The notes beneath the pieces were generated by a model. That model did not search any database. It was not told the origin of the DNA and worked only from the letters and a program-made list of their open reading frames with translations. Both the position numbers and the translations under genes were made by a program. Shown here one piece after another: positions 1-8,435 of a stretch of 64,000 nt of DNA. The DNA lies in assembly GCF_003977685.1 (NCBI RefSeq), contig NZ_RYZH01000019.1:50544-114543 (forward strand), read 5' to 3'. Source of the stretch: Tautonia sociabilis. Lineage in GTDB: Bacteria > Planctomycetota > Planctomycetia > Isosphaerales > Isosphaeraceae. How positions within the stretch are numbered: the stretch's first letter is position 1; each line of letters opens with the position of its first letter.

Positions 1-1
1 G

Positions 2-2212
2 ATCCTGGCGACCCCCGCCGCCGTGATGGCGAGCATGGCCTGGCTGGCCCGGCATGGAATCGTCATCAAGGGAGGGGCGGCCCTGGAGCGTCTGTCCCGG
101 TGCGACACGATCGCCTTCGACAAGACCGGCACGCTCACCCTCGGCCGCCCGGAGCTGACCACCATCGAGGCGGTCGACGGCCGACCCGCCGAGGAGGTGT
201 TGACCCTTGCCGCGGCCGCCGAGCGCGGCGGCCGTCACCCGCTCGCCGAGGCGGTGGTGACGGCCGCCGAGGCCAGGGGCCTGACCATCCCCGAGGTTGA
301 GGAGGCCGCCGCCCTCCCCGGGGCCGGGGTCGAGGCGAGGCTGGCCGGCGACGGCCGATCCGTGCTGGTCGGCAACCGCCGCCTGATGATCGAGCGCGGC
401 GTGCCGATCGACGAGGAGGTCGACGCGCTCCTCGCCCGGCTCGACGCCAGCGGCGAGACGCCCTTGCTGGTGGCCGAGGAGGGCCGAGTCGTCGGAATGC
501 TGGGGGCCCGCGACTCGGTTCGTCGGGAGGCGCACGACGTCGTCCACGACCTGAAGCACCTGGGGTTTTCCGCCGTCGCCCTGCTCACCGGGGACCGGCG
601 GCCGGCGGCCGAGGCGGTCGCCAAGCTCGTGCACATCAAGGCGGTCGAGGCCGAGTTGCTGCCCGCCGACAAGGCCTCCTGGATCCGGGAGCGACAGGCC
701 GAGGGGCGCCGGGTGGCGATGGTCGGCGACGGCATCAACGACGCCCCCGCCCTGGCCGCCGCCGACGTCGGAATCGCCCTCGCCGGGCCGGGGGCCGACC
801 TGGCGGCCGAGGCGGGCGACGTGCTGCTGATGGGAGAGCCCCTGGCCGCGCTCCCCGACTTCGTGAAGCTCTCTCGAGCCACGGTGCGGGTGATTCGCCA
901 GAACATCCTCGTCTTCGCGTTCGGCCTGAACGCGACGGCGATCGCGCTGGCGATGCTGGGCGTGCTCGGCCCGGTGGCGGCGGCGATCCTGCACCAGGCG
1001 GGCTCCCTGCTGGTCCTGCTCAACGCGATGCGGCTGCTCGCCTTCGGGGACTGGCACGAAGGCCCGCCGTTCCGGCAGATCCGGGCGGCGGCTCGGGCGA
1101 TCGACGCCTGGGACGACCGGATCGACCTGGGAGCCGCGATCGATCGGGCCTGGACGCATCGCCGAGCCTGGATCGCGGCGGCCTCAGCGGTCGGGGTGAT
1201 CTCATATGCGGGATCGGGGCTGACGGCGGTGGGCCCCGAGGAGGTCGGCCTGGTACGTCGGCTCGGCCGGTTCGAGGCGGCCCTCGGGCCGGGCCTGCAC
1301 CTGCGATGGCCCCGACCGATCGAGCGAGTCGACCTGCTGGAACCGGATCGGGTGCGGGGGGTGACGGTCGGCTACCGGCCGGTGGGAGAGCGATCCCCCT
1401 CCGCCGGCTTCCGCTGGGAGAGCGGTCATGACCGGCTCGACGCCATCTCGGGAGAGGAGGCCCTCCTGATGACCGGCGACGGCCGACTCGTCGAGCTGAT
1501 GGCGACGGTCCAGTATCGCCTTGGCCGCTCGATCGACGACCTCAAGGCATTCGCCTTCGGGGTCGAGGAAGCGGAGCCGGCGCTCCGATCCCTGGCGGAG
1601 GCCAGCCTCCGCGAGGTCGTCGGCCGTCGGCCGCTGGACGAGCTGCTGACCGCCTCCCGAGGAGAGGCCGAGCGGGCCACGACCGACGCCCTGCGACGAC
1701 GGGCCGACGCGATCGGCCTGGGGGTCGAGATCATCCGCGTCTTTTTCCGAGACGCCCACCCCCCGCTGCCGGTGGTCGACGCCTACCGAGACGTCTCCCG
1801 GGCCGGCCGGGACGCCGAGGCCCTCGCCAACGCCGCCCGATCCGACCGGGCCGAGCGGCTGGCCGAGGCCCGGGGGACGGCCGCCGCCACTCTCGCCGCC
1901 GCCTCGGCCGACCGCCGAGCCGCCGTCGCCCTCGCCTCGGCTCGGGCCGAGGCCTTCCTCGCCCTGCATTCCGCCCGGTCCTCCTCGCCGGGGATCACCG
2001 ACCATCGGCTCTTCGCGGACGCCGTCGAGGCCGCCGTGGTCGATCGGCCCAAGATCATCCTCGACCGCCCCCGGACCGGCCAGCGCCGTCACCTCATCCT
2101 TTCCGACGCCGCCTCCCCCCTGCCCGATTGGCCCCTGGCCGACCCGCCCCCCGCGAGGATCTCCGGGCCCGGCTCGCCCTCGACCGATCCTCCCGCCGTG
2201 CCCAACCCATGA
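2..2212 (+). CDS. P1B-type metal-transporting ATPase fused to an SPFH (HflK-like) domain, 5' end outside window
   Basis: The frame is open from base 2, so the N-terminus is missing. The first residues visible (ILATPAAV) normally follow the membrane CPC motif of heavy-metal P1B ATPases directly. Counting from base 23, the phosphorylation motif DKTGT is at about residue 33 and GDGINDAPAL at about 235. The last helix pair of a P1B pump (ending LLVLLNAMRLL) lies near 290-345. A further transmembrane helix follows at about 378-398, then an SPFH/band-7 domain starting VGPEEVGLVRRLGRFE and an Ala/Glu/Arg-rich helical tail. Pump and SPFH scaffold are therefore one polypeptide with no stop or frameshift between them. 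The pump would export a metal ion across the inner membrane; HflK-type SPFH proteins form membrane cages that regulate FtsH. The metal cannot be read from the visible part. The stop overlaps the next start in ATGA. Confidence 0.88.
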   Translation: MLATPAAVMASMAWLARHGIVIKGGAALERLSRCDTIAFDKTGTLTLGRPELTTIEAVDGRPAEEVLTLAAAAERGGRHPLAEAVVTAAEARGLTIPEVEEAAALPGAGVEARLAGDGRSVLVGNRRLMIERGVPIDEEVDALLARLDASGETPLLVAEEGRVVGMLGARDSVRREAHDVVHDLKHLGFSAVALLTGDRRPAAEAVAKLVHIKAVEAELLPADKASWIRERQAEGRRVAMVGDGINDAPALAAADVGIALAGPGADLAAEAGDVLLMGEPLAALPDFVKLSRATVRVIRQNILVFAFGLNATAIALAMLGVLGPVAAAILHQAGSLLVLLNAMRLLAFGDWHEGPPFRQIRAAARAIDAWDDRIDLGAAIDRAWTHRRAWIAAASAVGVISYAGSGLTAVGPEEVGLVRRLGRFEAALGPGLHLRWPRPIERVDLLEPDRVRGVTVGYRPVGERSPSAGFRWESGHDRLDAISGEEALLMTGDGRLVELMATVQYRLGRSIDDLKAFAFGVEEAEPALRSLAEASLREVVGRRPLDELLTASRGEAERATTDALRRRADAIGLGVEIIRVFFRDAHPPLPVVDAYRDVSRAGRDAEALANAARSDRAERLAEARGTAAATLAAASADRRAAVALASARAEAFLALHSARSSSPGITDHRLFADAVEAAVVDRPKIILDRPRTGQRRHLILSDAASPLPDWPLADPPPARISGPGSPSTDPPAVPNP

Positions 2213-3231
2213 CCACCTCCCCGTCGAGTGCCCTCGGGAACCGTCCGATGCGCCGAACCACCGTCCTCGCCGTCGCCGTCCTGATCGCGCTGGCCGGCCT
2301 GCTGGCCGCGGCGCGATCGGTCGTCGTGGCCGACGAGGCCAGCTACGTGCTCGTCACCAGTTTCGGCCGCCCGGTCGCGCTCTACGGCGACGACCCCGGC
2401 GAGTCGGGCCCTCATGTCAAATGGCCCTGGCAGGGAACCTGGGTGATCGACCGTCGACTCCGCTCCTTCGACGCGACACCGAGGGAGGTCATCACCGCGG
2501 ACAAGAAGAACTTGGAGGTCGCCGGCTTCGTCGCCTGGAAGGTGGCCGATCCGGTCGCCTTCCTCCGCGCCGCCGGCTCGGCCGAGGCGGCCGAGGCACG
2601 GCTGGAGGAACGGATCGCCTCGGCGTTGAGCGACGCCCTCGGCCGCCGAGAGCTAGCGAGCCTGGCCTCAACGGACGACTCGGTCTGGGCGCTCGACGAG
2701 GTGACGGAGGAGATCCGAGGAGCGGTCGCCCAGCCCGCCCGGGAGGAGCTGGGGATCGAGGTGGTCGTGGTCCGCCTCCGCCGGTTCAACCACCCGCTGG
2801 AGGTCCGCCCGGCGGTCTTCGACGTGATCCGGAGCGAGCGCCGGCAGGTGGCGGCCCAGCTCCGGGCCGACGGCGAGGCCCAGGCCCGGGCGATCCGAAG
2901 CAAGGCCGACCGCGAGCGAGAGGCGATCCTCGCCGAGGCGGACGCCGAGGCCGAGCGGATCCGGGCCTCCGGCGAGGCCGAGGCGACCCGCCTCCTGAAC
3001 GAGGCGCATGCCGTCGACCCGAGCTTCGCCGAGTTCCTTCGCACCCTGGAGACATACCGGGCGCTGCTCGACGGCCGGGCGACGGTCGTCCTCTCCTCCG
3101 ACAGCCCGCTGCTGAGACTCCTGCACGAGGGACCGAGCACCGAGTTGCTCGCGCCCGCCTCGCCTCCCGCCTCGGCCTCGGCCGAACCCCCCGAGCGCCC
3201 ATCGCCGACTGGATCGGGGGGAGGCGACTGA
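2209..3231 (+). CDS. hflC: SPFH-domain protein, HflC-like
   Basis: A 340-residue protein with a short cytoplasmic N-terminus, one transmembrane helix at about 17-36, a band-7 domain starting near EASYVLVTSFGRPVALYG, and a long charged coiled coil (repeats of the type ADREREAILAEADAEAERI) at about 220-265. Its end, FAEFLRTLETYRALL, is typical of HflC. HflC pairs with HflK to form a periplasmic cage around the membrane protease FtsH; no ftsH is visible here. The ATG at 2209 overlaps the previous stop by four bases, which fits translational coupling with the ATPase-SPFH fusion, and this start was preferred over an upstream one inside that gene. A second ATG at 2248 is possible. HflC assignment rests on the coiled coil and C-terminal motif. 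Confidence 0.82.
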   Translation: MTTSPSSALGNRPMRRTTVLAVAVLIALAGLLAAARSVVVADEASYVLVTSFGRPVALYGDDPGESGPHVKWPWQGTWVIDRRLRSFDATPREVITADKKNLEVAGFVAWKVADPVAFLRAAGSAEAAEARLEERIASALSDALGRRELASLASTDDSVWALDEVTEEIRGAVAQPAREELGIEVVVVRLRRFNHPLEVRPAVFDVIRSERRQVAAQLRADGEAQARAIRSKADREREAILAEADAEAERIRASGEAEATRLLNEAHAVDPSFAEFLRTLETYRALLDGRATVVLSSDSPLLRLLHEGPSTELLAPASPPASASAEPPERPSPTGSGGGD

Positions 3232-4184
3232 TGCGACGCTTCGTCCTCGTCGTCGTCCTGCTCGTCTCGGGGTGGGCCGTCCTCTCGTCGGCGGGCCTGG
3301 TGGCCGTCAAGCCGGGAGAGGTGGCCGTGGTTCGCCGCCTGGGCCGGTTCGAGGGCCGGCCGAGAGGTCCGGGGCTCCACTGGGTGCTCCCAGTGGGGAT
3401 CGACCGCGTCGACCGGGTGCGGACGGACGAGGTCCGCCGGCTGGTCGTCGGCCTCTCCGGGGTGCCGGGGCCCGAGGACGCCCCTGGGGAGGGCGAATTC
3501 CTCTCGGGGGACCTGAACCTGATCCGGGCCGAGGCGGTGGTCCAGTACCGAGCGAGCGACCCGGTCGCCTTCTCCCTGGCGGGGGATCGCGTTGAGCCCC
3601 TGCTGGCCGGGCTGGGGGAATCGGCGCTGGCGAGCGCCCTGGCCCGGCGGGGGATCGACGAGGCGATGCTCGACGGTCGGTCGGCGGTGGCCGACGAGGT
3701 CCAGCGGGAGCTGTCGGAATCGGTCGATCGGCTCGGCCTCGGCGTGGCGATCCTCGGGGTCAGCCTCACCGGCGCCCAGCCGCCGGAGGAGGTCCGCCCG
3801 GACTTCGCCGCGACCCAGGCCGCCCGGAGCGAGGCCGAGGCCCGGATCCGGGAGGCCCAGGGGCATGCCGACCGAGTCCTGGGGACCGTCTCCTCCGAGT
3901 CGGCCGCGGTCCTCGACCGCGCCCACGCCGCCGCCGATCGCTCGGTCGCCCTTGCCCGAGCCCGGGCCGATCGCTTCCGGTCGCTCGCGGCCGAACTGGG
4001 CGATTCCCGGTCGTTGACCGTGCTCCGACTGTATCAGGAGGCGCTGACGTCTTCCCTGCCCCGGGTCGGTCGGACGATCGTCCTCGAACCCGACGAGCCG
4101 CTCGACCTGAGCCTGCTCGGCGCGTCGGGACCAGCCGAGGCCCCTCGGAACCCTCCTCCGACGGAAGGGCCTGCCTCCCCGTAG
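3231..4184 (+). CDS. third SPFH-domain membrane protein (HflK-like)
   Basis: A 317-residue protein with an N-terminal membrane helix at about 4-22, then VKPGEVAVVRRLGRFEGRPR, very like the SPFH start of the fusion protein at 2-2212. The band-7 domain runs to about residue 190. An Ala/Arg-rich helix follows (ARSEAEARIREAQGHADRV), ending FRSLAAELGDSRSLTVLRLYQEAL, which again resembles HflK. The ATG at 3231 shares one base with the previous stop (TGATG), and a purine-rich GGGGGAGG lies about eight bases upstream. With the preceding two genes this gives three SPFH domains in one apparent transcript. The partners may form a hetero-oligomeric membrane scaffold together with the ATPase; that is inference. 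Base composition matches its neighbours. Confidence 0.8.
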   Translation: MRRFVLVVVLLVSGWAVLSSAGLVAVKPGEVAVVRRLGRFEGRPRGPGLHWVLPVGIDRVDRVRTDEVRRLVVGLSGVPGPEDAPGEGEFLSGDLNLIRAEAVVQYRASDPVAFSLAGDRVEPLLAGLGESALASALARRGIDEAMLDGRSAVADEVQRELSESVDRLGLGVAILGVSLTGAQPPEEVRPDFAATQAARSEAEARIREAQGHADRVLGTVSSESAAVLDRAHAAADRSVALARARADRFRSLAAELGDSRSLTVLRLYQEALTSSLPRVGRTIVLEPDEPLDLSLLGASGPAEAPRNPPPTEGPASP

Positions 4185-4216
4185 GCGTCGGCGATCGATC
4201 CGGGAGCATCCGGCTC

Positions 4217-4247
4217 GGGAGGGCAACCGCTTTGGGACGGCCCTCCC
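4217..4247 (+). terminator. inverted repeat after the SPFH operon
   Basis: GGGAGGGC at 4217-4224 pairs perfectly with GCCCTCCC at 4240-4247, 33 bases after the stop of the third SPFH gene. There is no T tract. Two further arms overlap it (CAACCG with CGGTTG, and TTGGT with ACCAA), so several exclusive folds are possible. Confidence 0.4.
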
Positions 4248-4356
4248 TTGCCGGTTGGTTTCCCTCGGGCCGGGGGACCAACAGGCCGGGAACTCGATCT
4301 GACCGAAGCGCAGGCACCCCCGACCGGGGCGGGCGCGCGTCGAGACGATCGGTCGG

Positions 4357-4385
4357 TTGACACGAGGGGGTGGGCGTCCGAGAAT
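4357..4385 (+). promoter_or_regulatory. sigma70-like promoter of the exbB operon
   Basis: A perfect TTGACA at 4357-4362 is followed after 17 bases by GAGAAT at 4380-4385. The start of exbB lies about 140 bases downstream, giving a long leader. Confidence 0.45.
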
Positions 4386-4527
4386 CCCCGGTAGGGTCCC
4401 TTCATGGGCGCATGGCAACCGGCTCAAGCGGGCCGACTCGACCCGAACCGACCCCGACGCGGCCCGCCCCGCCCATCCTGAACGCGACGTCGACTCCGAC
4501 CCGACCGCTCGACGGAGACCGCCACCG

Positions 4528-5451
4528 ATGCCGATCCCGATCCCCGGTCCGAACCCGATCCCCAAGGGGCGTCTCCTGGCCCGATTCCTGATGGCGGCGT
4601 TCCTGGCCGCGCCGGTCGTGGCGCTGGGTCTCGGTATCCTGGATCCGGCCCCGGCTCTCGCCCAGGACGGGGAGGCCGCTCCCCCTCCCCCCGAGCCCGA
4701 GGACGCTCCGGCCCCCGAGGCCGTCCCCGCCCCCGAGCCGGAGCCGACGGCCGAGCCGGCGCCGGCCGGGACGACGTCTTCCGGCCCAACGCGGTCCAAG
4801 TCCGGCCTGCAGTGGTTCATCGAGTCATCGGGCATCATCGGCGGGCTGATCATCATCCTGTCGATCACGATGGTGGCCATGATCATCCGCCTGTTCCTGG
4901 AGTTCCGGCTCAAAGAGGCGGTGCCGCCGAACCTGGTCGATCTGCTGGACAACGCGATCCGGGAGAAGAAGTTCCAGGAAGCCTACGACGCCTGCCGGGA
5001 CGACACGTCCTTCCTCGCCCGGCTCGTCCGGACCGGCGTGGCGAACATGCCCAACGGCCGGGCCGAGGCCAAGGAGGCGATGAACGCGACGGCCGAGGAG
5101 ATCGTCGTCGACATGGAGTCGAAGAACAGCTACCTCGGGACCATCGGCACCATCGCCCCGATGCTCGGCCTACTGGGCACGGTGCTCGGCATGATCCTGG
5201 CCTTCCAGGATCTGGCGACGGTCGAGGGCGTGCAGGTGGATCCGACCAAGCTGGCCGGCAACATCTCGCTGGCACTGGTGACGACGTTCGAGGGGCTGAT
5301 CGTCTCCGTGCCGGCCATCTTCTTCTTCGCCTTCTTCCGCAACCGGATCATCTTCATCGCCACCGAGACGACCAAGATCGCCGACCGGACGATCTCCGCC
5401 TTCTGGCAGGCCGCCAAGCAGCAGCAAGGCGTGACCCGAACGGCCACCTGA
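4528..5451 (+). CDS. exbB: MotA/TolQ/ExbB proton channel family protein
   Basis: A 307-residue inner-membrane protein of the ExbB/TolQ family, which conducts protons to power work at the outer membrane. It begins with a basic, hydrophobic signal-like segment and an ALA-Q cleavage site near residue 45. A Pro/Glu/Ala-rich spacer (about 48-95) follows, then a membrane helix at about 105-128. The hallmark pair comes last: [17 protein letters not shown] and a final helix with [14 protein letters not shown]. The ATG at 4528 was chosen because it starts the signal and has GGAG 11 bases upstream. Two exbD-type genes follow in the same direction after 54 and 116 bases. The cleavable-looking N-terminus and acidic spacer are common in planctomycete homologues but absent from E. 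coli ExbB. Confidence 0.92.
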   Translation: MPIPIPGPNPIPKGRLLARFLMAAFLAAPVVALGLGILDPAPALAQDGEAAPPPPEPEDAPAPEAVPAPEPEPTAEPAPAGTTSSGPTRSKSGLQWFIESSGIIGGLIIILSITMVAMIIRLFLEFRLKEAVPPNLVDLLDNAIREKKFQEAYDACRDDTSFLARLVRTGVANMPNGRAEAKEAMNATAEEIVVDMESKNSYLGTIGTIAPMLGLLGTVLGMILAFQDLATVEGVQVDPTKLAGNISLALVTTFEGLIVSVPAIFFFAFFRNRIIFIATETTKIADRTISAFWQAAKQQQGVTRTAT

Positions 5452-5505
5452 TCTCCGACCACCCCGAGCGAGGCCCAGGCGACGCCCGAGGAGGATCGCA
5501 CGATC

Positions 5506-5973
5506 ATGGCCCGACCCGTCCTGCACGACGTGAAGTATCAGCCGGACCTGACGCCCCTGCTCGACGTCGTCTTCCAGCTGATGACCTTCTTCATCATGGT
5601 TTCCAACTTCAACCAGGAAGTGTACGACCAGCGCGTCCGGCTGCCGGTGGCCGGCTCGGCCCGGCCGATCGTGGACGCGACCGAGGACAAACTCGTCCTG
5701 AACATCGACCCCGAGGGCCGGCTTCTGTTCAACAACCAGGCACTCGGCACCGAGCAAGCGATCAAGGAGATCCGCTACCAGGCCGATCTCGCCCGGCTCA
5801 ATGCCGACGCCGCCGGCGTGCCGATCTCCGCCGGCGAGCCGCTGCCGACAACCATCATCCTCCGGGCCGACCGCGAGACCCCCTTCACCGAGGTCTTCGC
5901 CCTGGTCCGCGCCTGTCAGGACGTCGGATTCACCCGCTTCGACCTCCGCGCCCTCAGCGGCCCCGCCCTCTGA
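5506..5973 (+). CDS. exbD: ExbD/TolR family biopolymer transport protein (first copy)
   Basis: A 155-residue protein with a short cytoplasmic N-terminus, then [18 protein letters not shown], the single membrane helix of ExbD/TolR that carries the proton-relaying Asp (D in LLDVV). The periplasmic domain has the usual [17 protein letters not shown] core. It would pair with the ExbB encoded just upstream. GAGGAGG lies about 12 bases before the ATG. An insertion between the first strand and the final alpha/beta unit (residues about 85-115) makes it somewhat longer than the roughly 140-residue norm. Confidence 0.92.
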   Translation: MARPVLHDVKYQPDLTPLLDVVFQLMTFFIMVSNFNQEVYDQRVRLPVAGSARPIVDATEDKLVLNIDPEGRLLFNNQALGTEQAIKEIRYQADLARLNADAAGVPISAGEPLPTTIILRADRETPFTEVFALVRACQDVGFTRFDLRALSGPAL

Positions 5974-6089
5974 TTGGCCGGCCGCCGACAGCGCCCGCCC
6001 GACCGCCTTCCCCTTCCATCGCAAGCCATCGACGATCGACCCCGGCCGACCGGGACAGCCCTCGGCCCCCCCCTCCGGAGCGGCCCCCG

Positions 6090-6554
6090 ATGCCCCGACG
6101 CCGCCAGCCCAGCGACATCGAAGTCCCCCTGACGCCGATGCTCGACGTGGCCTTCCAGTTGCTCACCTTCTTCATCCTCACGTTCAAGCCGGCTCCCCTG
6201 GAGTTGCAGTTCGACTTGAACCTGCTCCCCTCCGAGCCCCAGACGCAGCCCGAGCCCGAGCCCCCTCCCGAGGAGAGCCCCTCCGATGAACCGCCGGCGA
6301 TCCGGTCGTTCCAGGTTACGCTCCTCTCGGATCCGGGTGGGAATCTCGCCGGCATCGAGCTGGAAGAGCTCCGGTTCGACAGCGTCTCCGCCCTGCGCAC
6401 GAAACTCGAAGACCTGCTCCAGAACCCGGATTACGCCTTCGACCAGGCCCTGATCCGGTCGCAGCCGGACCTGCACTGGGAGCACCTCGTCGAGGTGTTG
6501 AACGTCTTCTCGGAGCTCGGCCTGACCAAGGTCAACTTCACCGAGACCCGATGA
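6090..6554 (+). CDS. exbD2: ExbD/TolR family protein (second copy)
   Basis: A 154-residue protein beginning with an Arg-rich cytoplasmic stretch, then [19 protein letters not shown] with the conserved Asp of the ExbD helix. A Pro/Glu-rich segment (about 48-68) and a periplasmic alpha/beta domain follow, ending [19 protein letters not shown]. It is clearly different from the first ExbD, and the pair probably forms a heteromeric partner for one ExbB. The ATG at 6090 directly precedes the conserved region; longer upstream readings run through the exbB and exbD genes in the wrong frame. The next gene starts 28 bases later. Confidence 0.88.
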   Translation: MPRRRQPSDIEVPLTPMLDVAFQLLTFFILTFKPAPLELQFDLNLLPSEPQTQPEPEPPPEESPSDEPPAIRSFQVTLLSDPGGNLAGIELEELRFDSVSALRTKLEDLLQNPDYAFDQALIRSQPDLHWEHLVEVLNVFSELGLTKVNFTETR

Positions 6555-6582
6555 TCCGACCGCCGACCGCCGGGGCCTCACA

Positions 6583-7521
6583 ATGAGCCACGCCGACCCG
6601 TTCGACCTCGATGGCCGTCGCGAAGACCTGGGCCCCGGGCCGAGGCGTCGCTTCGTCGCCTGGGGACGGCGGATCGCGCTGGCGACCCTGCTGGTGCTGG
6701 TTGTCGCGATCGCCGCGCAGGGCCGTCGGCACGAGGATCACCCTCCCGCCCCGGCCCCCGCCGAGGGAGTCGGGGCTCTGCCCCCCCTGCCCCCTCCAGA
6801 CGACTCGCCCGCCTTTCGGGCCATCCGGGACGAGACCCCCGTCCGATTCGCCGAGACGGCCGCCTACGCCGAGCTGCTCGACCGGGTCCGCCGGACTCCC
6901 CCCGAGCGGCTCCGGGAGCAGGCCCGCACCGAGGTCGTCTTCTCCGACCTGCTCGCCCGCCCCGACCGATACCGCGGCCTGCCCATTCGCCTCCAGGGGA
7001 CCGCCCGCCGCATCCTCCCGCTGGAGGATCTGCCCCAGTCTCTCGCCCCCCACGGCCGGCTGTACGAGGCCTGGACCTTCACCGGAGACAGCCGAGGGTA
7101 TCCCTACGTGCTCGTCTTCGAGGACGCCCCCGAGGGCCTGCCGGCCGGAGACGACGTCCGCGCCTTCGTCGTCTTCCACGGCTACTTCTTCAAGCTGCTC
7201 GCCTACAACGCCGCCGACAAGCCCCGCAAGGCCCCCATGCTCATCGGGAGGATCGAGTACATCCCGGATGAGGCCGGCGCCCCGGTCCCGCCGGGCCTCG
7301 GCGGCTCCCGCCCCGTGTGGCTGCTGGCCCCCATCGCGCTGCTCGTCGCGTACCTCTTCGCCCGGACCATGACCACCGCCCGATCCCTGTTCCGCTCGAC
7401 CTCCGGCCGGCGCTTCCACTCCCCTCCCCGGGAGGAGATCAGCCCCGAGGAACTCGACGACTGGCTGCACGGCCGCTCCGAAGACCCGGACGAGCCCCCA
7501 CCCGACCGCCCCCCCTCCTGA
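6583..7521 (+). CDS. conserved membrane protein linked to the Exb operon
   Basis: A 312-residue protein of unknown function. It has a cytoplasmic N-terminus with basic residues, a membrane helix at about 29-47 (IALATLLVLVVAIAAQ) and a Pro-rich stretch. A periplasmic globular domain of about 190 residues follows, containing RYRGLPIRLQGTARRILP and VFHGYFFKLLAY. A second helix sits at about 247-265 and the tail is acidic and proline-rich. The central part resembles small OB- or barrel-like domains by eye only. Position, strand and 28-base spacing place it in the Exb operon, so it may be an accessory of the energised complex. That is inference. Confidence 0.75.
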   Translation: MSHADPFDLDGRREDLGPGPRRRFVAWGRRIALATLLVLVVAIAAQGRRHEDHPPAPAPAEGVGALPPLPPPDDSPAFRAIRDETPVRFAETAAYAELLDRVRRTPPERLREQARTEVVFSDLLARPDRYRGLPIRLQGTARRILPLEDLPQSLAPHGRLYEAWTFTGDSRGYPYVLVFEDAPEGLPAGDDVRAFVVFHGYFFKLLAYNAADKPRKAPMLIGRIEYIPDEAGAPVPPGLGGSRPVWLLAPIALLVAYLFARTMTTARSLFRSTSGRRFHSPPREEISPEELDDWLHGRSEDPDEPPPDRPPS

Positions 7522-7557
7522 TCGATCCCCCCCGCGTCGGTTCCGATCAACATCCTG

Positions 7558-7588
7558 TTGACCGGATCGATTCGATTCCGTTGGAATC
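7558..7588 (+). promoter_or_regulatory. promoter with overlapping dyad upstream of blaI-type gene
   Basis: TTGACC at 7558-7563 is followed after 18 bases by TGGAAT at 7582-7587. A perfect dyad, GATTCC-GTT-GGAATC (7574-7588), overlaps the -10, as expected of an autoregulatory operator. It is not the TACA/TGTA operator of staphylococcal BlaI. Confidence 0.4.
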
Positions 7589-7647
7589 TCCGAATTCCTT
7601 CCTCCCCGACCCGACCCGACCGAGGCCTCCTCGGGGGCCCGACCGCC

Positions 7648-8151
7648 GTGCCCAGGCCGCCCAGCCGACACCCAACCGAAGTCGAACTGGAGATCCTCAA
7701 GGTCCTCTGGGAGGAGGGCCCGAGCGAGCTCGGGACGATCCGTTCGGCGCTCCAACTGCGCCGGCCGGTGGCCAACACCACCGTGGCGACGATGCTCACG
7801 GTCATGATGGGCAAGGGGCTTGTCTCTCGGCATCGGGGGCCGAAGGGCTACCGGTGGTCCCCCTCGGTCAGCCGGGAGGCGACCTCGGCGGGCATGATCG
7901 GCACCCTGCTCGACCGCCTCTTCGACGGTTCGGCCGGCCGCATGATCGCCCAGCTCCTTGAGGCCCGTCCCCTCAGCGAGCGGGATCGGGACGAGATCCG
8001 GAGGCTCCTCGACCGCTCCGCGACGGGAGCCCCGGCCCACGAGGGGGGGGCCGGCTCGGTCGTCGGCGCCAGGGCGATGCGCCACGTTCCCGGGGGTCAG
8101 GACGCGGCCGCGATCGGGGCACCCCGGCGTGCCGGCGGAGTCCGGAAATGA
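7648..8151 (+). CDS. BlaI/MecI/CopY family transcriptional repressor
   Basis: A 167-residue DNA-binding protein. After a short basic N-terminus comes PTEVELEILKVLWEEGPSE, then the winged-helix region NTTVATMLTVMMGKGLVSRH and GYRWSPSVSRE. A dimerisation helix follows, DRLFDGSAGRMIAQLLE. BlaI repressors usually block beta-lactamase or related promoters and are inactivated by a BlaR1-type M56 peptidase, but none is adjacent. The GTG at 7648 was chosen because the longer frame begins inside a promoter. The last 35 or so residues after a run of eight Gs (8043-8050) have no counterpart in the usual 120-130 residue family and may reflect a slipped reading frame. Targets are unknown. Confidence 0.82.
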   Translation: MPRPPSRHPTEVELEILKVLWEEGPSELGTIRSALQLRRPVANTTVATMLTVMMGKGLVSRHRGPKGYRWSPSVSREATSAGMIGTLLDRLFDGSAGRMIAQLLEARPLSERDRDEIRRLLDRSATGAPAHEGGAGSVVGARAMRHVPGGQDAAAIGAPRRAGGVRK

Positions 8152-8435
8152 CGCGCCAGGCCCCCTCGGCCGATCCCTCGGAACCGGCTGCCCGTCGTCC
8201 CCGGCGGATCCGTCCGGCAGAAGGTGCAGCGGCTGGGAGCGCTGCTCCGAGACGCGAGCCGTCCTCGATACGCCGCGGGAGGCCAGTCCTCGAGCGCCCC
8301 CGAGGCGGCCGTCCCTTGCCCTCGCCGATCGGCCTCCGGCGTGTTAGGCTACCGAGCCGTCCCGAGGGGAAGATCGCGACCCGGCCGGGGGACGGGACGC
8401 AGGGGCCGGGTCGAGTCGATCGGGGATCCCGAGCG

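Larger units (their letters stand above)
4185..4527 (+). other. intergenic region between SPFH and Exb operons
   Basis: No convincing gene. The first half holds overlapping inverted repeats (4217-4281), probably the 3' end of the SPFH transcript. The second half holds a promoter-like pair (4357-4385) and the leader of the exbB operon. Open frames that extend exbB upstream to 4357 would begin inside the -35 element. Confidence 0.5.

Noticed and set aside
2412..4952. Minus-strand open frame of 846 codons
   Set aside because: It covers SPFH and exbB coding sequence on the other strand and spans their intergenic promoter; no protein-like features.
8148..8435. 96-residue N-terminal extension of the EVE protein starting with an ATG that overlaps the blaI stop
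   Set aside because: The overlap is attractive, but the extension is low-complexity Pro/Arg/Ala and the EVE domain begins exactly at the ATG at 8436.
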